Shown: positions 34,768-43,789 of the stretch, one piece after another
Numbering within the stretch: the stretch's first letter is position 1
Layout of the letters: each line of letters opens with the position of its first letter
Assembly: GCA_948144175.1 (NCBI GenBank)
Contig: CANXME010002486.1
Span: forward strand, 3,286,001-3,350,000
DNA: 64,000 nt
Direction: 5' to 3'
DNA from: Closterium sp. NIES-65
Taxonomy: Eukaryota; Streptophyta; Zygnematophyceae; Desmidiales; Closteriaceae
Position numbers and translations under genes: made by a program
Notes under the pieces: generated by a model
Told to the model about the DNA's origin: nothing
Databases searched by the model: none
The model's input: the letters and a program-made list of their open reading frames with translations, nothing else

Positions 34768-37700
34768 ATGGCTAGCCCTACAATTCTCTCGTTCGATACT
34801 GAGGGCCGCCCGATTAAGTTTGATACCTGGCTCGATGATCTGCACCTGTTCCTCCAGCTCACTACCAGAGAGGTTATCTCGCTGTACGATCACGCACTAG
34901 GCACAGTCCCTGCTCCTGCTACTACTGCTACCGCTACTGCTCGCTCGCAGTGGCAGACTCGCGATGCCCACGCCCGCTTTGCCATTCGCAACTCCCTGCC
35001 AGTCGATGAGCGTGAGCACTTCGGCCAGCATCAGACTGCGCAGGCCCTGTACACTGCTGTAGTTGCGCGCTACTCCTCCCCGGCCTCAGCTGCACTAGGC
35101 TGTCTCTCCCTTCCCTACTTGTTCCCCGACCTGTCCGCTTTCCAGACAGTAGCTGACCTCATCACTCACCTCCGTACTAGTGATGCCCGCTTCCGTGCAG
35201 CCATGCCCGCTGAGTTTCTTGCCTCCAACCCTCCCCCGCTCTGGCTCACTCTCTACCACCTAGTCACCCGCCTCCCTGACACTCTGCGTACAGTCAGGGA
35301 CCACTTCCTAGCTCGCTGCCCCACTGAGCTCACCATTGCCGCCCTAGAGAAGGAACTACTTGCAGCTGAGAAGAGTATTGTAGCTGTAGGTGCCTCTCGT
35401 GGCGACCCCCGCACCCCTTTCTTCGAGGGGTGTTCCCCCTCCCCCCTGCTCCCCTCTGTCGCCTCTGCTGCTGCTGTCGACCTTCTTGGTACTGAGCAGG
35501 TCGGCTCTGCGTCCGCTCCCAGCGGGCGCCGCAGCGGCAAGGGCAGGGGAGGCAAGGGCGGTGGGGGTGACGGCGGGGGAGGCGGTGGTGGGGGTGGTGG
35601 CAGCGGCGAGGGCGGTGGCGGGGCTGGAGGGGCTAGTGGCAGCGGTGGGGGTGGTGGAGGCAGCGGCGGCGGCGGTGGCCGGGGTGGGGGCGGTGGTGGT
35701 GGCGGCAGTGGACGTGGCGGCGGCAGGGGCGGTGGTGGTCGTGGTGGAGGCGGCGGTGGTGGTCGTGGAGGCTCTGGCACTGGCCAGAGTGCGCAGCACC
35801 CTCAGTCCTCCCAGGAGCTTTGTGAGTGGTACTTACAGCACGGGGGTGGGGGGGGTAGCCTTAGCTGCACGTACGTCATCCGCACTGGTCGCCGCAAGGG
35901 ACAGACGTGCGGGAGGGCGCACACTGCGCAGCGCTGCTTCTCTCGCCTAGATGATGCTTGGCGTGCTCAGTTTCCTGACGCTCCTGAGCTCCCTCAGTGG
36001 GCTGATCTCCTCAAGAAGGATATCGATATCTATGCTCTTGATTTTGATGTTATTCTCAAAGCAATGTATGCATTGACTATTAGTGGAGAGGAGGACCAGT
36101 ACCTGAGTGTTCCGCCTTACCCAGGCATCCGCACGAGTGAGGCTGCCGCCCTAGGTGCTTGCGTGTCTGCTACCCCAGGTACTGGTGAGGCTACTGCTCT
36201 AGGTGCTTGTGTGTCCGCCACCCCAGGTACTACTGAGTCCACTGAGGCACTGCACACCTTCACTCTAGACTCAGGCGCTTCGCGCTGTTTCTTTCGTGAC
36301 CGCACTGCTCTTGAGCCCCTTGCTCGACCAGTCGCTGTCTCGCTCGCTGACCCCTCTGGGGGTCCGGTCATTGCGACCTCCTCCACCCTCCTTCCTTGTC
36401 CTGCTGTCCCGTCGGGCACACTGTCAGGTCTTCATCTCCCCTCGTTCTCTACGAACTTGGTGACGGGTTGTGCGCTTCAGGATGGGGGTGTTCACCAGCT
36501 CACCCCTGCCTACGAGCGCGTGACACACTGCACGTGTGCTCGGACGGGCCGTCACCTGGCTACCTTCACTCGGCAGCCGGGGTCGGACCTGTACACACTG
36601 ACCACTGAGTCCCCTCAGGTAGCGGCGTCTGCGTCTGCGTCTGCGTCAGGTCAGCTGTCTGCCCCCTGCTCGTGTCGCTCTCTAGCGCACAAGACTGTCC
36701 TTTGGCACCACCGACTTGGTCACCCGTCAGTGCAACGCCTTCGGGGCATGCACGCCCGGTACCTTGTCTCTAGTCTTCCTCGGGTACTCCCTCCCCTCCC
36801 ACCCTCCCTTGCTCCTCCTTGTCTTCCCTGTGTCGAGGGGCGGCAGCGCGCTGCCCCTCACTCCTCCTCGTTCCCCCTGACGACTGCTCCTTTGCAGACG
36901 CTCCACATGGACGTGTGGGGCCCAGCCCGCGTCCGTGGTCAGGGCCAGGAGAGGTACTTCTTGATCGTCGTTGACGACTACTCGCGCTACACCACGGTCT
37001 TCCCCTTGCGCAGCAAGGGTGAAGTCCCTGATGTCCTGATCCCTTGGATCCGCAGAGCACGTCTTCAGCTGCGAGAGCGTTTTCGCTCGGAGTTTCCTGT
37101 CCTGCGCTTGCACTCTGACAGAGGTGGCGAGTTCTCCTCCGACCTCTTGGCAGCCTACTGTGCTGAGCACGGCATTCGCCAGTCGTTCACGCTTCCGGCC
37201 TCTCCACAGCAGAATGGGGTTGCTGAGCGCCGCATTGGCTTGGTCATGGAGGTCGCTCGTACCTCCTTAGTCCACGCGGCTACCCCCCACTTTCTGTGGC
37301 CGTTTGCGGTCCGGTACGCTGCGCATCAGCTCAACCTCTGGCCCCGTGTCTCCGCTCCGGAGACCTCGCCCACACTGCTGTGGACGGGGGAGGTTGGCGA
37401 TGTGTCACGCTTCCGTGTCTGGGGATCCCGAGCTTTTGTTCGCGACACGTCTGCGGACAAGCTCTCCTCCCGCACTGCTCCCTGTGTCTTTCTTGGCTTT
37501 GCCCCGGATGCGTCTGGCTGGCAGTTTTACCACCCCGCCTCGCACCGCGTCTTCCCCTCTCAGGACGTCACTTTTGACGAGTCCGTGCCCTTCTACCGCC
37601 TCTGCCCCTACCGCACTGCCCCGCTCCCTCCCCCGCCTCTCTTCCTCGCGCCAGGTGCTGCAGTGGTAGACCCCCTCCCCCCTCAGGGTGCCGCTCCCTC

Positions 37701-40700
37701 AGGTGTCTCTCAGGTAGACCCGGTTGAGCCTGCCGAGGTAGCTGTCGACTCGCGTCCTGCTAGAGGTGCTGAGCCTGAGCGTGCGGAGCCTGAGCGTGCG
37801 GAGCCTGAGCGGGCGGAGCCTGGGGGTGCTGAGCCTGGGGGTGTTGAGACTGGGGGTGCTGAGCCTGGGGGTGCTGAGTCTGGAGGTACTGAGACTGGGG
37901 GTGCTGAGCCTGGGGGTGCTGGGTCTGAGGGTACTGAGCCTGGCGTTGCTGAGTCTGGGGGTACTGAGCCTGGTTGTGTTGCAGTTGACTGTGAGGCGCC
38001 TGGAGGACCTCCCTCTTCGCAGCAGCTCCGTGAGTGGTACTCACGGTACTGCAGCCTCCGGCGGGGTGCGTCTCGGGCTCGTGGTGCTACTGGAGTTGGT
38101 ACTCGTGTTTCCCCACCACGGCGAGAGCCGCCCTCTTCCCCACAGCTTCGAGAGTGGTACGCTCGGCACATCAGTCTCCGGAGTGGAGCTGCTGGTGCTG
38201 GGGTCCCCGGAGTTGACGCTGCTGCGGGTGCTGCGGACCCTGGTGCTGGAGGTGTTGCTGCTGCTGGCGGTGCTGCTGGAGGTGCTGCTCGTACTGAGGA
38301 CCCTGGTGCTGGAGGTGCTGCTGCTGCTGGTGGTGCTGCTGCTGGAGGTGCTGCTGCTGCTGCTGGAGTGGAGGACCCGGAGGGTGGAGCTTCTGCTGGT
38401 GCTGAGGACCCTGCCGCTGGAGCTTCTGCTGGTTCGAGAGTTGCTGCACGGCCACGGCCGTACTTCGTTCCGCTCCTTCAGCAGGTTCTTAGTCAGTGTC
38501 CTCCTCTCGCCTTAGAGTGTCCTCCGTCTGTCCAGTCACAGCCACAGTTACCGACTGCCTCCCCACTTCCTGTGCCTACTCCGTACACTGGTCCGACTGG
38601 AGGTCTAGCTGAGAGACGTGAGCCTGCTTCACGTCCTGTGTCCCCTGCGTCTCGTCGAGCGTCGCCTGTTCGTGTTGCTACCACTGCTAGTCGTGTCCAG
38701 CGTCAGCGTCCTCCTGCTGTCCCAGGTACTCACCAGATGGCGCTTCGTCAGTCCACTGCTCCGCAGAGTGTCGCTCTCCCGTCGCCTCCTGCGTCCTCTC
38801 TTCCTGCGCTTGCTGACCCGAAGTCAGACACCCTTCGCGCTGCCAGTCCTACTGTCACACGTCTCCTCGCTACGGTTGTCACTGACCCTTCCTTTGAGTC
38901 CGCTGCTGCGTCTGCCTTAGTCACTGAGCTTGTCGACTTTGCAGCTGCGTGTCTTCTAGACTACGCTGCGAGTCTTGTTGCTGAGTCTGAGTCTGTCTGT
39001 CCTCCGTCCGTCGGGGGTGAGTGTGCTCTTGGCACGGACGTTCTTGAGGACAGGCAGGAGGAGGTTGGTTGCCTTGCCGCTGCTTTGCCCCATCACGTGT
39101 CCATGCTCGTTGCCCCTGAGGGAGACCCGGATGCACCAGACATCCTGACCCCACGCTCTTACGCAGAGGCGATGGCCGGTCCCTACTCCTCTCAGTGGCA
39201 GTCAGCCATGGACACAGAGATGGCTTCCTGGAAGTCCACTGGCACCTACGTCGACGAGGTTCCCCCACCTGGGGCGAACATCGTCAGTGGCATGTGGATT
39301 TTCAGGGTGAAGCGGCCGCCGGGCTCTCCGCCTGTCTTCAAGGCGCGTTACGTTGCACGAGGCTTCAGTCAGCGAGAGGGAGTTGACTTCTTCCAGACCT
39401 TCTCCCCGACCCCGAAGATGACCACTCTTCGGGTTCTGCTACACGTCGCCGCTCAGCGTGACTACGAGCTCCACTCTCTAGACTTCAGCACAGCTTTCTT
39501 GCAGGGCAGCCTGCACGAGGAGATCTGGCTGCGCCGCCCACCTGGCTTCACTGGGTCGTTCCCTCCTGGTACCCAGAGGAGCCTCCGGCGGCCAGTCTAC
39601 GGTCTCCGCCAGGCGCCACGTGAGTGGCACGACACACTGAGGACTACGCTTGCGGCACTTGGGTTTGCTCCTTCTACTGCCGACCCGTCACTGTTTCCGC
39701 GCACCCACACCTTTCTGCCGCCGTTCTACATCCTCGTGTACGTCGACGACTTGGTCTTTGCCAGAGCTGACACTGCTGGACTCGCCTACGTGAAGTCCGA
39801 GCTGCAAAAGAGACACACGTGCACTGACCTGGGTGAACTGACAAGCTATCTTGGCTTGCGGATCACCCGGGACAGAGCACGGCGCACCATCACCTTGACT
39901 CAGTCACACATGGTGCAGCAGGTCCTTCAGCGCTTCGGGTTCACGTACTCCTCGCCTCAGTCCACTCCTCTGCCTACGGGACACTCGCTCTCAGCTCTGC
40001 CTTCGGATGAGTCCGTAGAGCCGAGTGGTCCGTATCCAGAGCTTGTGGGCTGCCTCATGTACCTGATGACCTGCACTCGACCTGACCTTGCATACCCTCT
40101 CAGCATCTTAGCACGCTATGTCGCTCCCGGCCGTCACCGGAAGGAGCACATGGATGCAGCTAAGAGGGTGTTGCGCTACTTGTGCAGTACGTCGGGCATG
40201 GGGCTAGTGCTTGGAGGGCGAGACCGGCCTGTTCTCACTGGGCACTCAGACGCTTCCTGGGCAGACGACCAGGCTACTCAGCGGTCGTCCCAGGGTTACA
40301 CCTTCAGTCTTGGCTCTGGCTCTGTCTCTTGGCGTTCTACTCGCTCTTCTTCTGTTCTCAGCTCCAGCTGTGAGGCTGAGATCTACGCCACGGCCATGGC
40401 TGCCCAGGAGCTTCGCTGGCTCACCTACCTGCTGACTGACCTTGGAGAGCAGCCTCGTTCTCCTCTAGTGGTGTACGTCGACAACAAGGCCACCATTGCC
40501 TTGTGTGGGGAGCACAGACTGGAGCACAGGACGAAGCACATTGCTCTGCGCTACTTTCTTTCTCGAGAGCTGCAGCAGCGAGGTCAGCTTTGTCTGCGTT
40601 ACGTGGCCACTCGGGCCAACACTGCTGACGTGTTCACCAAGGCGCTTCAGCCTTGTGACCATCAGCGCTTCTGTACTGTTCTAGGCCTCGTGCCTACTGT

Positions 40701-40722
40701 CCCTCATTTGCTCACTTCTTGA
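34768..40722 (+). CDS. Copia E gag-pol polyprotein, 1984 aa
   Basis: A complete single-frame polyprotein. Gag 1-260 (FDTWLDDLHLFLQ; YLFPDLSAFQTVADLITHLRTS). Gly-rich linker about 262-350. LCEWY near 350 and the Cys/His motif C367-X13-C381-X3-H385-X4-C390. Aspartic protease D501 in LDSGAS. Pre-integrase WHHRLGHPS near 644 and C-X2-C near 685. Integrase D715, D784 and E820 (D-X35-E). Linker with EPGGA repeats about 1010-1070, LREWY near 1086 and 1126, and PYFVPLLQQVL near 1230. RT FKARYVARGFSQ near 1530, YVDD 1658-1661. RNase H D1828 in SDASWADD, then CEAEIY and VDNKA. TGA at 40720. The ATG matches the gag start of D. It acts in cytoplasmic particles that reverse-transcribe and integrate the element. 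No frame-breaking change was seen. Confidence 0.97.
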   Translation: MASPTILSFDTEGRPIKFDTWLDDLHLFLQLTTREVISLYDHALGTVPAPATTATATARSQWQTRDAHARFAIRNSLPVDEREHFGQHQTAQALYTAVVARYSSPASAALGCLSLPYLFPDLSAFQTVADLITHLRTSDARFRAAMPAEFLASNPPPLWLTLYHLVTRLPDTLRTVRDHFLARCPTELTIAALEKELLAAEKSIVAVGASRGDPRTPFFEGCSPSPLLPSVASAAAVDLLGTEQVGSASAPSGRRSGKGRGGKGGGGDGGGGGGGGGGSGEGGGGAGGASGSGGGGGGSGGGGGRGGGGGGGGSGRGGGRGGGGRGGGGGGGRGGSGTGQSAQHPQSSQELCEWYLQHGGGGGSLSCTYVIRTGRRKGQTCGRAHTAQRCFSRLDDAWRAQFPDAPELPQWADLLKKDIDIYALDFDVILKAMYALTISGEEDQYLSVPPYPGIRTSEAAALGACVSATPGTGEATALGACVSATPGTTESTEALHTFTLDSGASRCFFRDRTALEPLARPVAVSLADPSGGPVIATSSTLLPCPAVPSGTLSGLHLPSFSTNLVTGCALQDGGVHQLTPAYERVTHCTCARTGRHLATFTRQPGSDLYTLTTESPQVAASASASASGQLSAPCSCRSLAHKTVLWHHRLGHPSVQRLRGMHARYLVSSLPRVLPPLPPSLAPPCLPCVEGRQRAAPHSSSFPLTTAPLQTLHMDVWGPARVRGQGQERYFLIVVDDYSRYTTVFPLRSKGEVPDVLIPWIRRARLQLRERFRSEFPVLRLHSDRGGEFSSDLLAAYCAEHGIRQSFTLPASPQQNGVAERRIGLVMEVARTSLVHAATPHFLWPFAVRYAAHQLNLWPRVSAPETSPTLLWTGEVGDVSRFRVWGSRAFVRDTSADKLSSRTAPCVFLGFAPDASGWQFYHPASHRVFPSQDVTFDESVPFYRLCPYRTAPLPPPPLFLAPGAAVVDPLPPQGAAPSGVSQVDPVEPAEVAVDSRPARGAEPERAEPERAEPERAEPGGAEPGGVETGGAEPGGAESGGTETGGAEPGGAGSEGTEPGVAESGGTEPGCVAVDCEAPGGPPSSQQLREWYSRYCSLRRGASRARGATGVGTRVSPPRREPPSSPQLREWYARHISLRSGAAGAGVPGVDAAAGAADPGAGGVAAAGGAAGGAARTEDPGAGGAAAAGGAAAGGAAAAAGVEDPEGGASAGAEDPAAGASAGSRVAARPRPYFVPLLQQVLSQCPPLALECPPSVQSQPQLPTASPLPVPTPYTGPTGGLAERREPASRPVSPASRRASPVRVATTASRVQRQRPPAVPGTHQMALRQSTAPQSVALPSPPASSLPALADPKSDTLRAASPTVTRLLATVVTDPSFESAAASALVTELVDFAAACLLDYAASLVAESESVCPPSVGGECALGTDVLEDRQEEVGCLAAALPHHVSMLVAPEGDPDAPDILTPRSYAEAMAGPYSSQWQSAMDTEMASWKSTGTYVDEVPPPGANIVSGMWIFRVKRPPGSPPVFKARYVARGFSQREGVDFFQTFSPTPKMTTLRVLLHVAAQRDYELHSLDFSTAFLQGSLHEEIWLRRPPGFTGSFPPGTQRSLRRPVYGLRQAPREWHDTLRTTLAALGFAPSTADPSLFPRTHTFLPPFYILVYVDDLVFARADTAGLAYVKSELQKRHTCTDLGELTSYLGLRITRDRARRTITLTQSHMVQQVLQRFGFTYSSPQSTPLPTGHSLSALPSDESVEPSGPYPELVGCLMYLMTCTRPDLAYPLSILARYVAPGRHRKEHMDAAKRVLRYLCSTSGMGLVLGGRDRPVLTGHSDASWADDQATQRSSQGYTFSLGSGSVSWRSTRSSSVLSSSCEAEIYATAMAAQELRWLTYLLTDLGEQPRSPLVVYVDNKATIALCGEHRLEHRTKHIALRYFLSRELQQRGQLCLRYVATRANTADVFTKALQPCDHQRFCTVLGLVPTVPHLLTS
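37766..37980 (+). repeat. 15-bp coding minisatellite (EPGGA) in copia E linker
   Basis: About 14 units of GAGCCTGGGGGTGCT and variants, each coding (E/T/S)-(P/E)-G-G-(A/V/T), between integrase and RT. Units keep the frame. Counterparts lie at 31480-31740 in D, 46000-46210 in F and 62280-62410 (minus) in G, with different copy numbers. Confidence 0.9.
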
Positions 40723-40948
40723 CTTTGCTTGTACAGTGATCTCTATATATATATACCTGCATGCTTACTCTTGCTAGGTTGTGATTACTGTATCTCTTGT
40801 TCTTTTATAAATCTGCATGTGAACTGGTCTTGTGACCGCTTGCTTGTGCTCGGAACTTGTGTGGTATCCTTGAGATCCACCCTGAGCTTTGTTTTGCTTT
40901 GACTGGTCTTGTGACCCCTTGTTCTCCCCCACTTTGCCTATGGGGGTG
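40723..40948 (+). promoter_or_regulatory. Conserved 3' non-coding block and polypurine tract of copia E
   Basis: Between the pol stop and the 3' LTR: an (AT)n stretch (40744-40756), a block with GTGCTCGGAACTTGTGTGGT and GATCCACCCTGAGCTT, then CCCCACTTTGCCTATGGGGGTG. The same block precedes the 3' LTR in D, F, G, H and I. It is the main sequence, besides LTR and leader, kept by the non-autonomous copies, so it probably holds cis-acting replication or packaging signals (inference). Confidence 0.75.
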
Positions 40949-41084
40949 TGTCAAACATTGTATGATGTGCTTGTTTAGGCTACAGTGGGTTAGCCTATAG
41001 TGGGTACACATTTCTAGGGTTAGGTTTGACCTATTTGTACCCAACACTCATTCTAGTCATTCATTCTCGTTTCTGATTCTGACA
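40949..41084 (+). repeat. Copia E 3' LTR (136 bp)
   Basis: Partner of 33927-34062 with one visible difference; followed by the TGCTC duplication. Confidence 0.95.
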
Positions 41085-41321
41085 TGCTCACCTCTTGACC
41101 TTGCTTGTACTGTTACATATATATATATATATGTATACCTGCTCTAGCTTGTCTAGCCTTTTTATATCTATATGTACTCCTGCATGTGAACTGGCCTTGT
41201 GGCCTTGAACATGTGCTCGGAATGTGTGGTGACTTTGTGATCCGCCCTGAGCTTGCTTTGCTTTGCTTTGCTTGACTGGTCTTGTGACCCCTTGTTCTCC
41301 CCCACTTTGCCTATGGGGGTG
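41085..41321 (+). other. Copia D 3' remainder
   Basis: Begins with the second TGCTC copy and completes the pol end of D (TGCTCACCTCTTGA, giving LLTS and stop as in E). Then an (AT)n stretch and the lineage's 3' non-coding block, ending with the polypurine tract. Confidence 0.85.
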
Positions 41322-41449
41322 TGTCAGAACATTATAGTTTATGCATATTGTGTAGGCTATAGTGGGGTAGTCCGTAAGGGGTACAACCCAATTAGGGTTA
41401 GTACTTGTACCCATCTCTTTCATAGTTTATTCATTCTCGTTTCTTCTCA
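41322..41449 (+). repeat. Copia D 3' LTR (128 bp)
   Basis: Partner of 27160-27287, followed by GATAA (target copy with one mismatch). Confidence 0.92.
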
Positions 41450-42689
41450 GATAATTGAAGCTTTCGTCTATATACTTGGAGTGGCCTAGGTCTATCATTT
41501 GAAAGCAAGGTAACCTTGAGCTTCGCTCCAACCCTCAGTGACGAGGTGCAATTCCTAGTTTGTGACAGCACAACCTCCTCCTGAGAATTCAAGTGCACAG
41601 GATTGCACCTCGTCACTGAGGTTTTGTGCCAATCCCGTCCCAACCTCATTGGCTGTACGTTTTGGCAAAATCACCAACACAACTCTGATTTACGAAAGTT
41701 TTTTAAGGCAAATTATACAAGTGGCGACAAAGAATGTCTTCGCACGGACTGTGACACATGTGCGTCTGACTCAATTGTGACTCACAAGTTGGTCGCGACA
41801 CTTCGAAACAAAATGCTAAACACATAACTCGTTTGTTGCTGAAATTGATGCATATGCATCAGCTCTCGCATTTCCCATTAACACAAACTCGTTCGCTTCT
41901 GTATTTGAAATAGTAATTTTATTTTTCTCATTATATGTAAACTCGAGTTATAAGATATAACTGCTATATTTTCCTTAGTAGAGCGCCATTGCATTTTTTT
42001 CAAGCATTTTAACACACCACGCAGGGTAGCATTTGCGGTGGATTACGGTACGTGGATTGAAGAGCAAGAATGGCATATGTGACGTGATGAACTGCAACAC
42101 TTATCATGTGGCACGATTGTTGTCATTGTTCTTATAGTGCTCGGTTAAGCGCATGTTGATATAGAAGGTTAAGAAGGATCATTAGTTGCTTGTAAGCGCT
42201 AACATCGCAGCTACGCACTAAAACATGGCAACACATTCAGTGTGTTTAGGAGCTTGACGTAAAGGAGCCGTGCAACCTATTCGAATGACCTTCTAGGAGC
42301 TCTAGAGTATATGAGGACCCCTGTTACTGTGAGGTATTTATTGAAGTCCTTATGAAGTTCTTAGTGGCCAGCAATGCGCTTAGGATCAAAATGGTATTTC
42401 TACCCTTTAGAATGGTTTCCTGCATAAGGAGGCCACTATTCCTTATCTATGTCTCTCTATCCTTTGCCATTTGAAGAATTGTGTCTGTAATTGATCGTAA
42501 ATAATATATGACATACTGTCCTCGTTGGGTTTTTATGGTACTATGTGATATGCTATTAGTCATCTGTTTGGACCGAAGGAGGCGTAGATGATTCATTTTG
42601 CGTCCCGGTTCCACATTAGCCTTATATTGTTTCCTTTGGGCGAGTGGGGCAGTTCTGCCGAGTAAGCTAACTTATAGTAGGAGCCGTAG
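41450..42689. other. AT-rich spacer with a perfect 20-bp inverted repeat
   Basis: No recognised gene. A perfect 20-bp inverted repeat (arms 41533-41552 and 41602-41621, 49-bp loop) could form a hairpin. From 41830 on the sequence is AT-rich and shows nothing recognisable. F is inserted at its right end. Confidence 0.7.
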
Positions 42690-42818
42690 TGTCAGAACAT
42701 TATAGCTTATGCTGTTGTGTAGGCTGTAGTGGGGTATCCCATAGGGGTACAACCCAATTAGAGTTAGTACTTGTACCCACTTGTTTCATAGTTCATTCAT
42801 TCTCGTTCGATTCTCACA
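42690..42818 (+). repeat. Copia F 5' LTR (129 bp)
   Basis: TGTCAGAAC...TCTCACA, partner of 49129-49258. Confidence 0.93.
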
Positions 42819-42849
42819 TGGTAACAGAGCACATATGCTCCTGGCCTGT

Positions 42850-43690
42850 GGGCCCTACCACTGCTTCCGCTGCTACTCGACCTGTCGCACACCCCGTGGC
42901 GTGCGACCTATTGCGCGCGGCGATTTTCTCTCTGGCGCGCGCCCCGAGGCGCGCGGCCCCGCTACCCCGTCGCGGCGCCCTGGGGAACCGCGCGCCACCC
43001 CTCGCTGCCCCGTCGCGGCCCCAACTAGTCGCGCCGCCCTAGCGGCCGTGTCGCGCCACCCTCGCGGCCCCGATCAGCCGCCCTAGCGGCCCCGTCACCT
43101 ACCCCTGCGGCACGAGCGCCGCCCTTCCCGGCCCCGGCTCCGCCCTTCCCAGCCCCGGCGCCACCTCGGCTGGTCCCGTCGCCTAACCCGGCGACCCCGA
43201 CCCCGCCCTTCCCGACCCGGCCCCGCCTCTGCTGGCCCCGTCGCCTACCCCTACGTCCCCGGCGCTGCCCTTCTCGGCCCCAGCGCCACCTCTGCTGGCC
43301 TCGACGCCGCCCTTCCCGGCCCAGGCGCCGCCTTTGCTGGCCCCGTCGCAGCTCCACCCGGCCCCGCCGCCGTCCCCAAGCGGCCCCGCCGTCACCACCG
43401 AGCCGCCAGCGCCGCCAAGCTGCTGCCGAGCCGCCCGAGCCACCCGAGCCGCCCAAGCTGCAGTGCCACCTGAGCCGCCCAAGTCGCCGGGTCGCCGAGC
43501 CGCCGAGCTGCAGTTGCTGCCGAGCCGGCGTACCGCCAAGCCGCCCGAGCTGCCCGAGCCGCCGAGTCGCCGAGCCGCAATTGCCGCCGAGCCGCCCGAG
43601 CCGCCGAGCCGCAGTTGCTGCCGAGCCGTCGTGCCGCCGAGCCGCCCGAGCCGCCCGCACCGCCGAGTCGCCGAGTCGCCGAGCCTACAC
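42850..43690 (+). repeat. Copia F GC-rich leader
   Basis: GC-rich minisatellite-like sequence: CGGCCCCG and GCGCCACC blocks to about 43380, then GCCGAGCCGCC units to 43690. Many open frames on both strands are compositional. It joins directly to the LREWY/Cys-motif part of gag, with no sequence matching the first ~260 codons of E gag. Confidence 0.85.
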
Positions 43691-43789
43691 TTCCCACCAC
43701 TGGTGAGCCCCTGCCTTGCTAGCGCGCTGCCCGCCGCCTGCTTGCCTGGCTGCCTACCTTGCCGCTGCTACTACTGCTCCTGCTTCTAC

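Larger units (their letters stand above)
33927..41084 (+). mobile_element. Copia element E, apparently intact, nested in D
   Basis: A 7158-bp element with 136-bp LTRs (33927-34062 and 40949-41084) and an exact 5-bp target duplication TGCTC (33922-33926 and 41085-41089). Reading the two LTRs side by side I find one difference (TGTTAAAC against TGTCAAAC). Primer site TGGTATTACGAGC at 34063, a variant of the initiator Met complement. Polypurine tract CCTATGGGGGTG at 40937-40948. It carries one full-length gag-pol frame, so it looks recently, perhaps currently, mobile. Confidence 0.97.
27160..41449 (+). mobile_element. Copia element D (plus strand), containing E
   Basis: 128-bp LTRs at 27160-27287 and 41322-41449 (TGTCA...CTCA). 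The flanking 5-bp target copies, GATAC and GATAA, match at four of five. Without E the element is about 7.1 kb. The primer site right after the LTR reads TGGTATCGAGC, close to the initiator Met complement. Polypurine tract CCTATGGGGGTG at 41310-41321. E interrupts it at 33927-41084. Confidence 0.92.
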
